A DNA stretch of 64,000 nucleotides, taken from positions 1,821,272 through 1,885,271 of the forward strand of contig KN832556.1 of assembly GCA_000827205.1 (NCBI GenBank), given 5' to 3'. The translations under genes were made by a program, and so were the position numbers. Position 1 is the first letter of the stretch. Every line of letters begins with the position of its first letter. Shown piece by piece: positions 12,282 through 25,400 of the stretch. The stretch is from Plicaturopsis crispa FD-325 SS-3 (Eukaryota; Basidiomycota; Agaricomycetes; Amylocorticiales; Amylocorticiaceae). The notes under the pieces were generated by a model that searched no databases, had not been told where the DNA came from, and saw only the letters and a list, made by a program, of their open reading frames with translations.

Positions 12282-15165
12282 TCAGTCGCAGTAGGCACCA
12301 ACGCTCGCAGGCTGGAAGGATATACTTTAACACCGGCGAAAGGCAGAAGAACGACATAAGACCACTCACTTGGACATCTCTTGCGTATCGCAGAAGTACA
12401 CCGCGCTTCACGGTAAGTTTGCCATGCTCCGACGCATCCCATTCAGCTTTGCGCCGCGCTTGCTCCTCCTCATCGACATCCCAGTTGATGAGGTGGTTTT
12501 CGGAGTCGATGATGATCTTGTCACCGTCCTTGACAAGCGCAATGGGCCCGCCAAGTCGCGCCTCAGGGACTACGTGTGCTAAATATGGGCTGAGTAGATG
12601 CTCAAGATCTAGGGTTACTACTTCATACCGATGATGAATCCGCGCGATGCGCCCGAGAACCGTCCGTCAGTGAGCAGAGCGACCGACTTGCCCAAGCCTG
12701 CACCAATGAGGGCAGAAGTGGGTGCAAGCATCTGTGCACATAACGGGTCAGACCGTGCAGAACACCCATTGGGGGTGTGGGGACTTACCTCTGGCATGCC
12801 TGGTGCACCCTTCGGGCCTTGGTACCTGATGATAGTCACCATACCGGGTTTGATCTCTCCTGCAGCAAGTGCGGGGTAGAACAGAGACTCCCTGCGACAG
12901 TCTCAAGTAAGATATTCTGACCCAGATGACAGAGCCGCATCCAGCCACTTACTCGTCGAAGACCTTCGCAACGCCCTCGAAGCGCAAGCCCTCCTTTCCT
13001 GTGAGCTTCGCAACCGCCGACCCGGGCGCGAGGTTCCCGCGCAAAATCGCCAGGTGGCCCGTCGGCTTGATGGGGTTCGTGAGCGGCAGTATCACATCCT
13101 GATTGTCAAACTCTAGATCCGGCGCGTCCTCGACGTTCTGCGCGAGTGTCTTCCCCGTGACGGTGAGCACGCTCCCGTCTATCAGGTCCGTGTTCTTCAG
13201 GAGGTACTTGAGGATGGCGGGGACGCCACCGAGGTTGTGCACGTCCTGCATCATGTATTTCCCGGATGGTCTGTAGAGTGCCGTTATTGCCAGCTCTGGT
13301 GCGTGAATGAAGTAAAGAAGGCTTACTTTAGGTTGACGAGATATGGAGTCCGGTCGGCGATGGGCTGAAAATCGTCGATACTGAGCTCAATGTCTGCAGA
13401 CCGAGCCATGGCTAATAAGTGGAGAACGGCGTTCGTGGAGCCACCCATGATGTTCACGATAACGATTGCGTTCAGGAATGACTGGCGGGTCACAATGTCT
13501 CTGTCGGTTTCGAATGAGTTCGATATCGAGACAACTCAGAAGCTAGACCGTACCGCGGCTTCAAGTCCAACTCAAGCAATCTCTTCAGATATTTGGCGGC
13601 CTTGACACATTCTTGTGTTTTCTCTGCATAGTGGTGCCATCGTTAGTCAGCGACAATAATAACCCATTGAAGATATCGAGGGACTCACCCGCGAACACAG
13701 CTGGAATACTAGCTGAGTACGGTAGGGACATGCCAAGGACTTCTAGCACAGAGCTCATTGTGTTTGCTCTTTATGAAAATCAGTACACATACGCAGCCAA
13801 AGAAATACATGGCAGCGAGTAACGCACGTGAACATTCCTCCGCAAGCACCTGTGCACGGTAATAGCGTCAGAGTTCAGCGCCAAGCGATCTACAACAAAA
13901 TACTTACCAGCTCCCGGGCATGAGTGTCGTACGACATCTTGACGTTGCTCGTCATTGATCAAACCGACTGTGTAGGCACCTTGAAAAGACCGTCAACATC
14001 TATACTAGAATGTTTGGGTGTGAAGAATGTCTCACCATATGACTCAAAGGCATCGGAGATGTTGACCATCTCCCCCTTCTTGTGGCCCAGAGCTGGGCAG
14101 TCGACTTCCCGGATTCCGGGCAAGATGGTACCACCGTAAACAATGATGGTCGGTCGGTTATGGCGGACAGCCGCCATGAAACACCCAGGCATGTTTTTAT
14201 CACAGCCTGGGATGGATATGTTCCCATCGTAGTATTGAGCCTGACATGGATTAATGTCACCTAGCGCCGCAGAGCTGAGAAGACGCAACATACCATGACG
14301 ACCTGCCAGGATACGTATAAATATAATGTTATGAAGACTTCGAATTGAACTTACCGATTCGATAGAGTCTGCAATAAGATCGCGACTTGGTAATGAATAT
14401 CGCATCCCTGCGATATTTAGATGAGACAAAAAAGCCAGGCATTGCGGGTCTTAGAGACATACCATCGCCACCCATAGATATTGAGTCACTAAAAGTTGGA
14501 TGAGTATACATTGCTTCGCGCGTTGTTTTTGTAACAAACCTAACACCAATAGTGTTGAAAATGAGGCCCAACAGGCCTTCGTCCGCACAACCCTTCTTCA
14601 CTTCCTTGGCCAAGTCAAGCTGATAGATGGTCAATTAAAACATAAAGGTCCGGAACTTGTTCTTCGCACCAAATGAACGTTACAGGGATTTCCTATGCGG
14701 AAAATGTAAGCCACCCGTATTCAAGTTGGTAGGATTAGCCTGCGCACCTTCCCACCAGATTGGCGAGATACCAATCTGTACGGTAATGAGTTTCGTGTTT
14801 GCGCGTTGAACGAGTGACTTACCTGAGCCTTGTCCATGTCTTCCTCCGTGAGACCAGCGCCATAAACTGTTTTCCCGATATTAATGAGCAGGCAGTAAGT
14901 CGCTTACACAAGTAAGGCGACTTACGCATAGCTTGTGCTCCTGCACGATCCTAATGCAATGGAAAGTAAGTTCGGTGCGCCCTACATTCCGAGGATGCTC
15001 ACGCACCTTAGCCTGCGTCAACGCGGCTGATATTTTATTTAGTTTCACATCGGGGGCCACTGGCGATGCCTTGGGCAACGAGTAGCTGCAGGTGGGTGAG
15101 CACGACACCTGGCGTTTGAGTCATTGTCACTGATGAACGCACATTTGGACCTCTTCTTCAGCCAT
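12282..15165 (-). CDS. ILV3: Dihydroxy-acid dehydratase
   Basis: This iron-sulfur enzyme converts dihydroxy acids to 2-keto acids, the third common step of valine, isoleucine and leucine synthesis. About 15 short exons were followed. The start is a 23-nt exon (15165..15143) that joins to [19 protein letters not shown]; without it the frame has no ATG. Cluster ligands and signature segments are seen in [25 protein letters not shown] and CPGAGACGGMF. Near the end are [17 protein letters not shown], with the catalytic Ser, and [15 protein letters not shown]. The protein ends [14 protein letters not shown]. The N-terminus lacks an obvious Arg-rich mitochondrial presequence, so cytosolic location is possible. 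Homology is firm; a few small exon joins were inferred by frame only. Confidence 0.93.
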
Positions 15166-16185
15166 GGGTGCGAAGGGGGATGGAAATGGTCTATGGGTAA
15201 TTGGTTTGGACTGTCACAGGCCCCAAACGCCTGCCAATTACTTATAGCCCTCATCATCTAGATGGAAAACGGTCCGAAAGTGGAGAATAAAATGGTACCA
15301 CGAGAACAAGTAACGCACCCGTGATCGGCCCATTACCATGTCTAAGACTGGACGTCCGAGACGAAGAAGACGGACGCACGGATAGCTCACGGATAACACA
15401 TAATCCTGCGCCGATGACTGGGCAAGCGATGCATGCTTCTCCTCGCAAGAACTGTACAGCCCTGGACAGTCAACGCACATGCCTCATACTTCCTTCCTCC
15501 CCCGCGGTCTCAGGACCCAGCGAGGTAACTGCTGGTTCGCGCATGTGACACTTACCGCCGACAGATATAACATGCTCGAAAATGATAATGAGATGCAGCG
15601 CAGTGGGACGTGATGGCACGACCCAGAGTACGTGGTCTCAGGATTGCCCTGGTCCAGTATATTCTGGCCCAGTATCAAGTCGGCGCACCCTGAGACCCGA
15701 GGATCGATTATGGGGGTAGGGCGCTCTGAGCAGACCGCCCGTCTTTTTCGGCCGCATCGAGCGGCCGCGCCATGTTGACACCACTCCCGTTTCTCAACAA
15801 ATCGCTGGGCGGTGGCACCGGCTTAGTTTCACATAAAATGGAACAATATAGAGTAGCCAAGATATACGTACATCGTCATTTTGCTCAATCGGACAATACT
15901 TGGCCGCATTTCCTCCCAGGACACAGAGACGGATGTGCCCTCAACATAAAAATCTAACGTTGAACCACGACCAAGTCGTCAGAAACAACACACGGTATAA
16001 AGGGAGCCCACCTGTGGCCCAAGGAAAGTCCGGGAAATATGGTTTCAGCCATGTCTTCGCCACCAACGATTTGCTCTCGACAGGATCAATAATAGGTGAT
16101 CCACAATTAGAGCGTCCGGAGCTAAAAACAACATACATAGGCTTACAATGCCATACATACGTACGGCGGTACATGTGTTGAGCAT
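15166..16185. other. 1-kb intergenic region, ILV3 upstream side
   Basis: About 1,020 bases separate the ILV3 start from the stop of the PEX5-like gene; both genes are on the minus strand. Several short frames exist, but none shows conserved motifs or splice-linked continuation. I see no tRNA or repeat. It probably contains the ILV3 promoter and the PEX5-like 3' end. Confidence 0.4.
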
Positions 16186-18641
16186 CTAGAATTCAAATCC
16201 CTCCTTGCGGAACACCTCCAAATTGGTGTGTGCCTGGGGCTTCGCCAACTCTGCTAAATCCGAGCGATTCTGTGCACAGGAGTGAGAATGTTTAGCGGCG
16301 TAATGGAGTAGGGGTAGAGGTGACGTTACCCACCATCGTCAGTAGGACACGCCGGAGCGTGAACCATAACTGCTCGCTCGTTTCGCCGGCAGTCGCTTCC
16401 TGTAGTTGTAGTGCGCTCAAAAAGTGTTCAGCAGCTTCCTTATGCGCCCCAATATTGAGGCCTTATGATTGAAAGCAGAGTGTAAGTAAAGGAGGCGGAA
16501 CGAGCATGACATATACGCACATGCTACTCCCACATTGTAAATCGCACGAGTATACGTGGGACGTAGATTGAGAGCTTCGCGATACGCTCCGAGTGCTTCT
16601 TCAGGTTTGCTGCCGTTCGAAAGGGAAGACCCAAGCCGGTTCCAAAGCAGGTAGTCCTGCGCCGGACTTGTGTGTCAGCGACGATACAACATCATCCGTA
16701 TGGTTTCGACCTGCTGACCTTTGGCCGAGCAGACAGAGCGCTCTCGAAGCAATCCTTCGCCCGATCGTATTCTTGGTTGGTATAAAACAAAACTCCAAGA
16801 CCTATCTGTACGTCCGGATCCATGATTCCTTGGCTGTGTTGTGTGCGTGCGAGGCTGAGATACGCGTCCTGTATGCGGTCGTGCGTATCCCATGCCGAAT
16901 TTCTAGACACAGCTTGGATGGTGCTCTCGGGTATGGGATGAGATGGGAAGCGAGCCTGAAGCCAGCGGAGAAGCATTGTATGGGAAGCCCTGTCAAATGA
17001 CTCGTTCGTATATGAAATGGCCAAAGACTATCCGGAATCATTAGGCGGCGTTGGAGAATGATTGAATAGACGTGTGCTTACTAGCATTCCTGCACCATTG
17101 GCACCGGCGGCTTGAGCTCGTCGTACACCCTCCGCCAGTGCTCGCATGCCAGCGTCTTCACGCTCATCCATGTTCCGAGTTTCGCCAAGTAGGATCCAAG
17201 CCTCGTATCCACCCTCGCCGAGCTCTCCTTTTTGAATAGCAGCCTCTAAGAGGAGAGCCGCTTCAGAGAGCGAGCCATGGTTCTCTAAGACCGCTTTCGC
17301 CGCGTCCAACGATGAGTCCAGCGCCATGTATTTATTGTTCGGTTCTGTGATTAGCCAAATGAGCAAACGAAGTAGGGCTGCCACTGTCATATGCGTACCA
17401 AACACGTATTCACTGAGAATCGGTAAGCCTTCGTCGTCGAATTTCAAGGGCGCATCACCGGTGAAACCAGAGTCTTCGTAGTTACCCAAGCCGCTCTCCC
17501 AGGCTTGCTGCATTTCGCTGCCGTAGTCATGATCAAGGTCCTCACGCTTCGAGGACATGAGCTGGTTAAACTCAGCCTCCCACTTGGCGATGTCCTCCTT
17601 TGGAGGGGGCAATTCGGAGTCCTGAAGCTGCTCCCATATCCTAAAGAAGTTTTACGAGGTCAGAGGCGGCTGATTTTCAAGGCGCGAGATGAAACTCACT
17701 TGCTAAAATCCGTGCTCGCTTCATCCGCGCCCACTTTATCGTCGAGCGCTGCCTTCTGCATAGCTTCCTCTAGCTGGCTAGTAGTATCATCAACCTCAAC
17801 GATCCGCGCGGTCTCCCTTTCTGTGGGTCCGAAGGACTCCGCTACTTGGGCAAATGCAGCTTCGAAATCTGCATCCTTCATTTTTCCCTTCCCCTTCCCT
17901 TCGGCCAGGAACCCGGGCGCCATATGGAGGATTCCTTGACCCGCGCCCATACCGTACATTGCCATGCTACTCCCGTACATTCCAGACGACCCCATGTAAG
18001 AAGGTCTCTGTTGCTGTTGCTGGACTGGATAGCAAGGTCAGTGTGGACCGGGGGTCAGATATGACAGACGTACACTCAGGTCGGGAGGACATGTTTTGCT
18101 GCGCAGAACCTCCCGGTAATGAATGCTGTCCACCTGATCCAAACTCGGCAATCCATGCATTCTGTGCATCTTCATAAGCGCGAAACTGCTGCTGCTGATC
18201 CCTTGCCCATGCCTCGTGCAAGTCGGGGCCCCCACGGCCACTTATTTCGCCCATCCGCGCCATCTCTGCGGGGGGCAAGTGGGGTGGTGCACCAAACATA
18301 GGGCCGGCAGATGGTCCTTGTCGATTCGTTTCGAAAAAGTGACGGGCCATCGCAAGATCATGTTCGCTCGCGGCAGCTGCTGACGTTCCGGGGAGATGAT
18401 GGAGCTATCGAGCGGTGGTCAGCGAGTTTAAATTCAGCTAGTGGGGGTTTCAACTAACTCTGGACGACGAAGAACCTGCAATTCTGTCCTGGAGATATGT
18501 CAGTCAAATCATGAAGTTTTGGCGGAGCATAACGCGTACCTGTTGTACACTGCGGTCCCCCTCGGTGTGCTTCAGCACTTGCGACAGCGGATTAGCTGGG
18601 ACTGCGCATTCAGACCCAGAAATTAGACCTGAGAGAGACAT
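16186..18641 (-). CDS. PEX5-type peroxisomal import receptor, divergent copy
   Basis: This is a multi-exon gene for a TPR receptor of the PEX5 family, the cytosolic carriers of PTS1 cargo to the peroxisome. The N-terminus MSLSGLISGSECAVPANPL has the conserved early Cys, which is ubiquitinated during receptor recycling in known PEX5 proteins, followed by GDRSVQQ. Pex14-binding-type WxxxF motifs are WIAEF and WEAEF. The linker has YVFEPNNKYM, and the TPR part has LLLEAAIQKGELGEGGYEAW, DVQIGLGVLFYTNQEYDRA and a last block ending LEVFRKEGFEF. Compared with the second PEX5 gene at 36-38.7 kb the TPR region is clearly diverged, so cargo preference may differ. The start at 18641 and the stop at 16186 were fixed by frame. 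Confidence 0.85.
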
Positions 18642-19054
18642 GTTATGGATATGTTCGTGGCTGTAAGAACGGAAAGTGTCCTCGAGCGTTTGTCGAGTGT
18701 ATAGCGAAAGTACATGACACTCTGGAAATTGCGGGGTTGGAGCCGGGCCGAGGACTTACCCGGTGCCGACCAGCCTCCTTTCAACTTCAAGTTACTGTAC
18801 TCTCTGTTAATCTGCACAAGCAACTTGGCAGTGATTCACGCTAGAGACTCCATAGTTCACACACAGGGCTCATTAACAACAAAGAGCGCGTTAGGAGGTA
18901 AATATGACCGTGAATACGAATATGTAGCATGAGCACAACCCCCAGAAACAATGAACATAGAATATTGAGCCCTGTTAAGCATAGGCGGACCAACCGAGCT
19001 CTTCCGCTGGATCCGCAACCTAAAAAGAAAACAATCTAAGCAGCACCGAGCCGC
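18642..19054. other. Intergenic region
   Basis: About 410 bases lie upstream of the PEX5-like gene and downstream of the PAQR gene, both on the minus strand. I see only short frames without motifs. Confidence 0.4.
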
Positions 19055-20971
19055 TCAATGCACGCCACATTCGATCCCCTTGCTCAATTCGGCCATGGCA
19101 GAGCGGTGCTGGCTAATTGCGAGCACGATAAACGCATGCCAAATGGCGTGGCTGCCGGCGCCAATGCTGTCTAGCCATTTGCTGCGCAGAAAGCGCTCGG
19201 GGAAGTGGCTAGCGTAGAAGACCAGGCCAAGGATATACGAGATGAGCGACGGTAGCACCGGCGACGCGAATGTGAGCATCGTGCGGACGGAATGGAGATA
19301 GGCCAGGGTGGAGAGAGGGATGACTAGAACAAGAACGCATATGCCGACGAAGAAACAGATGCGATGTGTCTGAATAGAGGCAGTTAGTACGGTCATTGCT
19401 GTTCAGAGCACGAGTAGAGAACTGGCCTTGTATTTCACCTGGTTAAACCAGTGCATGAATGGTAGTGTGTTGGCCGTGACTCCGGAAAGTAGGCAAAGCG
19501 CTATGAAGGAATTCCCTAGCTCTGGATGGCACTGCTGAAAACCGTAATACACAACGGTACCAACGCTGGCGCTTATCAACCTGAAAACACAGATCAGAAG
19601 CACATATATAGAAACTGAAGTAGAGCAGTACCATCCGATCCCAACATAGTCTATTCGTGCGCAGATTTCCATGCCGTCGCGGTGCGCACAACCGGCCATC
19701 AAGTGCCATACGACACTCAAAAAGAGTGTTAAGAGTGCGAATGCGGTATAGATAGCTTCCGGGGCATCGTTAAATGAGGCAGGATTGAGGAAGGGGATGA
19801 AGTGGGCCATCCACATTAAAAACGGAATGAGGTGAGTATGGATATTAACTGTGTATTGCGTTAGGTACGGAAGAATGCGTCGGGTATCGAGACACGTACG
19901 GGTTTCATTGTGAAGAGCGAAGAGTGACATGATGATGAGCGGCCATTTTTGGATAGGGATAAAACTGTAAATGGGTGAGTACGTTGCAAGCTTTAGAATG
20001 TATGGAAAGACCTACCGATATCCACGCACGACGAAACGGTTATTTCGCCATTGCTCTGGCAGATCACTGTATTTTATGAGCCGGGCCCCTTCAAAGGATC
20101 GCTTCACCGCTGCAGCTACTTCCTTAGCTGCTCTCTCTAGAAGATCCTCTCCCTCGGTCAATGCATCGGTGGTATCATCGATCAGCTGCGACAGGACTTC
20201 CGAGTGTAGGATAGAGTCGAGCACGTCTGAGATCATGGATTTCTGCGGTAAGGAGGGAATACCAATGCCGGAAGTAATCTCGGGATGCGAAAGGTGGGCA
20301 TGTAAGGATTGTAAGTGCTCAGAGAGCGTCGGAACGTAGCTCAGTGGCTGTTTAATGTCTATGTCGGAGAAGCGCGAACGAACGTCGTCCAGCCGCAAAC
20401 GCATTTCGGCCGCAGCCGACGTGAAGTCGGGGAGCATGTCGGACATGTCCTGGAAATGCGACCTGACGTCCGGCATATCGGGTAGATGCGCCTTTACGCT
20501 CTCTACGGATATGTCGGAGAAATGGAGCTCTGGAAGGTGCGAGCAGACGTCGGTGCGAATATTATCGAGCATCTCGAGCGCCACCTTTGTCCATGCGGCG
20601 GCCTCTTCGACGGTGCGCTCCCCAATGACATCGCTGATACCGAGAGGTGACTCAAGCTGTCCGAGACGGGCCTCCAGATCAGCTAGGTATGAGAGCACCA
20701 AGATCCGCAGGGAGGCAAGTGTCTGCATTGGTGTGGAGGTCGCGGATAGGTCTAATGCCTCCAAAGAATGTCGTAATGGCCGACGACAATCTACAAGGTG
20801 GGGTCTCCGAGGTGGATGCATGCTGGAGGGTGTCGACAATCGTCTCCTGTGCCCACGGGGCCTCCTCAGTTCGCCTTCAGTAGTATGCAACCGTACTGTC
20901 GTTGTCATAGCCGTGGGCTCCGCCGTCTCCGTTGTCGTCGCGGTCATGGTGTCGATGGACGTCGAGGACAT
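19055..20971 (-). CDS. PAQR (hemolysin III/AdipoR-type) membrane protein with long N-terminal domain
   Basis: Five exons (20971..20016, 19964..19900, 19848..19632, 19580..19427, 19369..19055) give 568 residues. The C-terminal half is a seven-helix PAQR domain: LPEQWRNNRFVVRGYRF, HNETLNIHTHLIPF, VVWHLMAGCAH, DYVGIGW and GSHAIWHAFIVLA. The His and Asp residues that bind zinc in AdipoR-type proteins are present. The N-terminal 310 residues are soluble and partly repetitive, as in yeast Izh3, which acts in membrane-fluidity and zinc homeostasis. The intron at 19370-19426 appears to use a GC donor (AAG|GCCAGT). A GT donor 15 nt further on would also keep frame and add five residues. The gene diverges from PTH1. 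Confidence 0.88.
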
Positions 20972-21308
20972 ATCTTGTCAATAGGTTACTAGTTGATGAT
21001 GGTGGTATAGAGACAAGATCAAGGCCGGGCATGAAGCGCATGAACGTTTGTGGATGTAAGTAGCATGGGGCTCCGCCACTATCTAACCGACAGGGCTGGT
21101 GCCAGGTGGGGCGGTCAATATTTTGTGTCTCGGCTACATCGGCACTAATTCGCACGGTCAGTAATATGTTCCCACAGTTAGTAATTTGTGTAGCGTCTCA
21201 CCTTTAGTCTTCAAACTGCTTCATTGCTGCCAATCCTCATTACCATCGCACTCGTCTGCCTGCTTGCTGCCGGCGTACCCTCCAAGCTGCGTCTGCCTCC
21301 TTATCACA
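20972..21308. promoter_or_regulatory. Divergent intergenic promoter region (PAQR / PTH1)
   Basis: The ATGs of the minus-strand PAQR gene and the plus-strand peptidyl-tRNA hydrolase gene are 337 bp apart and point away from each other, so both promoters must lie here or overlap. I could not pick a convincing TATA box or named factor site. Confidence 0.45.
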
Positions 21309-21979
21309 ATGGTCGTTGCCGTTCCCCAGCTTCTCGTCGTTGGCCTAGGAAACCTGCCTCTTCCACTGACGCGACATAGGTGAATAAGCACTTTATGAGG
21401 ATGCAGCCAGTCCTCACCCTCTATTCCAGCGTCGGCCATCTCATCGTTGACTCTCTGGCATCGCGTTTGGGGGTGCGTATGACCTCTGACAGAGCCATGG
21501 GTGGTCTCTATGGTCAAACAGACGTGACGATAGGCGAAAGTTCGGTCTCACTCACGCTATATAAACCCAGTGCGTGCCATGTCTGTGCTTATTTACGCGT
21601 CGTATTCATGTTATCAGAACCACTTATGAACATCACGGGGCCAGCGGTGGTAGGTGCACTCAGGAAAACTGCCAAGGCCCCCGCCTCGATGGTTGTTATT
21701 CACGATTCCCTCGACCATACGCCTCAAACAATTTCCCCCAAGTTCGGTGGCTCTGCCAATGGACACAACGGCGTCAAGAGCATTATATCAGCCCTTGGGG
21801 GCGACAGTGGATTCCATCGCTTTCGCGTGGGCATCGGACGCGACGCCAGAGGCAATGCCGCGGACTACGTGCTCAGCAAGCTTCCCGGCAGTGAACGGCG
21901 ATTTTGGAGCGAAGATGGTGACGGCATGGATGTTGTTTGGCGAGAACTTGAACGGGTTGTCCGCAAGATGTCTTCGTAA
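21309..21979 (+). CDS. PTH1: Peptidyl-tRNA hydrolase, bacterial Pth1 type
   Basis: The enzyme cleaves the ester bond of peptidyl-tRNAs released prematurely from ribosomes. In fungi the Pth1-type protein is linked to mitochondria. Three exons (21309..21379, 21430..21569, 21618..21979) give 190 residues, the typical length. Conserved active-site elements are LLVVGLGN (Asn), LTRHSVGH (catalytic His), YKPKPLMNITG and VIHDSLD (Asp). FGGSANGHNGVKSI and FHRFRVGIGR follow in the expected order. The start at 21309 gives no long presequence, so targeting is uncertain. Confidence 0.93.
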
Positions 21980-22489
21980 CCCGCACGGTGCACCGATGTA
22001 GGCCGAGTCATCTGCTACCATCGTGTTATGGCTCCTAAATGTACGTATGGATGTCCTCGTCAAAACAGTTGCCTCTGCTAATCAGCCATTTCCATGATTT
22101 CAATCTTTGCTAGTGCTTCCCACGACGCGCCGGATAGTCAGCTATTCTATATAGCATCTCCCGCTGTCCCCGACTCTACCTCCTGAGGCCTGATGCTCCG
22201 GGCCTCAGGTCCAGGAGTTGTGGGATGATTTATGGAGGGCACAGCGCGTCCGATGGTCCATCGAGAACGGGGACGCTGAAATAGGAAACCGTAGAAGTTC
22301 GCCGCCACATGATCGCTTCCACTTCAACTCGGTTCCACCTTCTGCGGCGGTGTTAGTCTGTACATGTGCTATGGATCATATCTTTGTTCAATTGGTATAC
22401 AGCCGGCCTTCGCTTCGAAGCCCCGAGTTTGATAAATACGGCGCGCGCGACGGCGGATTCTTCTCGCACTTTCTTCACTCGCCTCCGAC
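21980..22489. other. Intergenic region with one hairpin-forming inverted repeat
   Basis: About 510 bases lie between PTH1 and the GH92 gene, both on the plus strand. The only structure I see is a perfect 9-bp inverted repeat, CCTGAGGCC at 22182-22190 and GGCCTCAGG at 22201-22209, with a 10-base spacer. It could be a terminator-like hairpin of PTH1 or a dimeric factor site in the GH92 promoter. Confidence 0.45.
22182..22209. repeat. Perfect 9-bp inverted repeat upstream of the GH92 gene
   Basis: The arms are CCTGAGGCC and GGCCTCAGG around a 10-base loop. The repeat lies 203 bp after the PTH1 stop and 281 bp before the GH92 ATG. Its function is unknown. Confidence 0.55.
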
Positions 22490-25400
22490 ATGTCGCGTCT
22501 TTGGGCTGGGCTGCTGCTAGCTATCTCTCTCGTGAACGCGCAGCCGTCCCCAAAGGTACAGGAGCGCATAACTGCCGCGATCAAGGCTGCCGCCAACGCG
22601 AGCCCCGGCGATGTGGATTATACCACATTTGTAAACCCGTTCATCGGCACAGGTGCGCTGCATTCATCTTCGTATACAGACACCTCAGGAATAACGGACG
22701 TTTTTTCCAGACAACGACGGAGATGTCTGGTAAGTTTTGAGCGTGTATTGAACGAGATAATAGGACTCACCTCATGGCTCCTGCTTAGTCCGGGAGCGTC
22801 TGTGCCTTTTGGCATGGTGTGTTGATTGCTCTAAATCTTTCTGAATCCTATAATGACCGTAAGCAGGCCAAATTCTCTACAGACTTTACAGGGTATGCGC
22901 CGGCAGGTATGGTCACGCAAAACCAACCACCTCGGAGCCAACGAATCTTATCTGCCATAATTTTAGGGTATATCACGGATCCCACGCAAAAGATTCGTGG
23001 CCTTAGTCCCATGCATGACAGTGGCACGGGGTCGTCTCTTGGTGTGTTCAGTATATGGACGTCTCTATACAATTATCTCATGTATGTTCATAGGAACGTA
23101 CGGGAACTTCGAAATCATGCCTATGACTTGTGAAGGCGGATTTGAGACCTGCCAAACAATACTTACGGAACGCGAACGCTATCGCAAAAACAACACAGAC
23201 GGTGTGCCTCCTCCTCGGTCCACACGGCTCGCCTTCTGAAATGAAGTTGTTGTAGACGCGTATCCGGGCTATTTCTCGCAGACCGTGGATAACGGGATCA
23301 AGATGGAGGCAACCTCGACACGACGTGCTGGTCTCGAGCGTTTTACGTTTCCCGCAGGCTCTAAACCGTATTTTGTGCTTGACCTATCGAACGACCTTCC
23401 TGCCAGCTTTGCCGGAGGATCCTTGAATATTGACCCGCAGCAGGGAAGAATTACGCTAGGTGGTGAATGGGGCTCAAGGTGCGTGCATGTCATCCAGAAC
23501 AAACAAAATATTAATGACATCTCTGCAGTTTTGGACCGTCCAGCTATAATTACCAAGCATTTGCATGTTATGACTTGCTGAACGGTGGAAACCAGACGCT
23601 AGATGAATATGGCGTCTGGAGAGGCAACACGTTAGTTGGTTCATTTTGTCCCTTGAAAATCACTAACACTTGTACGCCCAAAAGATACGGTCTCGACGCA
23701 AAGGGCTTGGGCGTGACACAGCTAAATCTTACCCGCAGCCTCATCGGGGACACATATCAATCTGGCGCACTTTTCTCTTACTCCGGCACACCAAGCGAGA
23801 TAACCATTCGCGTTGGCATCTCGTTCCTATCCTCTGCACAGGCATGCGCAAATGCCGAGTCCGAGGTGGGAGGGGCCACCTTCGATGCGATTGTAAATGC
23901 CAGCAAGGCACTGTGGCAAGAGAAGCTTAGCAAAGTGGAAATCGACATTAAGGGTACCCCCGCAAATATCACCGAGCTCCTATACTCCTCCTTGTATCGG
24001 TCATCGTTGACACCGGTAAATGGTTTTCCTTTCTCTTTCTGTGTAACAATCGGATAGCTTACCGGATTGACAGAACAATGCGACTGGGGAGGCCCAAGGC
24101 GCATTTGCAGGCACGAGTTCGTTCTATTTCGACTCGTACTACTGCAGGTGGGTCAATCTCTGTGACATGTCCGCACGTTGTTAACAAGGGAATTGTTCAG
24201 CTGGGATACTGTGAGCGACCAAGGCTATCCTCGTTCGCTATCGCTTACTCATTTTCGCGGGGAAGTTTCGTACTTTCTACCCGCTTCTGGCCCTTCATTC
24301 TCCCCAAGATTTTGCTCAAATTGTGGACAGCTATATCGATGGTTATCGCAAACTCGGTTGGATGCCTGAATGCCGCGCGAACAACCTACCGGGTTGGACT
24401 CAAGGAGGTGACCCACGTTCTTGCTCTTATAACATACGCAGGAAACTCACATACCTACTCCAGGTTCCAGTGCAGATAACATAGTCTCCCACTTTGCTGT
24501 GTCATACCACAACGAAGCACAAAAGTTGGGTATCGACCTAAACGAGCTTTATGCTGCCTTAAAGGCCGACGGGGAATCAAATCCGCCTGAATGGGATATC
24601 GAAGGTCGTCAAGTCAACGTTTACAAGTGAATATTGGCTTGCACGTCGTGAGCATTCAAGTCGCTAACAGTCCTGATGTAGGCAATATGGTTATGTGCCA
24701 TTCTCAGTCCTAGACACGTCCAGTGTAGGGCGGCAAACACGCGAAGGAAGCAGAACAATTGAAGTTCGCATTACTTTAGATCATAAGATGCGCTTTCTAA
24801 CGCTGACGATCACTTAGTATGCTTTCGAGGACTTTGGTATTCGCCAAGTCGCTCAGCTTTTAGGCAACAGCGACGACGTAGCCACGTATACAAACCGCTC
24901 ATATGTGTGTTAAGTCTCACTTCTTTCTGTTTCGGCTAACGCGTTTTTAAAATATCAGTTCTATCGCAACGTCTGGGACCCAAATGTTTCTAGCGATGGA
25001 TTCAAAGGTGGCTGTCTTTCATGTCATTCTCTATGCCCGTATGTTGAGTAATCGTTCCCAGGTTTTGCACAAAAGCGCTACCCCAATGGCACATTTGCCT
25101 ACACCGATCCAATCGACTGCTCTCCAAATGACAGTGACACCAACCGAGAATGTTCGCTGCAAGGCGATAACACAAATGGCTTCTATGAGTCTTCGTCATG
25201 GGAATACAGCTGGTATGTTAGATGTTGCTCATGCACCAGCCTCCGTAGCCCTTCAACCGACATCTCACAGGTATGCTCCCCACGATACCGCACACCTGAT
25301 CGAGCTCATGGGAGGGAATGTGAGTTTAAACCTTCGCACTAGTTGTTGTGTTGACTGACTGGGACCCGCGGTGGTATGACAGGCTACCTTTGTCAAGCGA

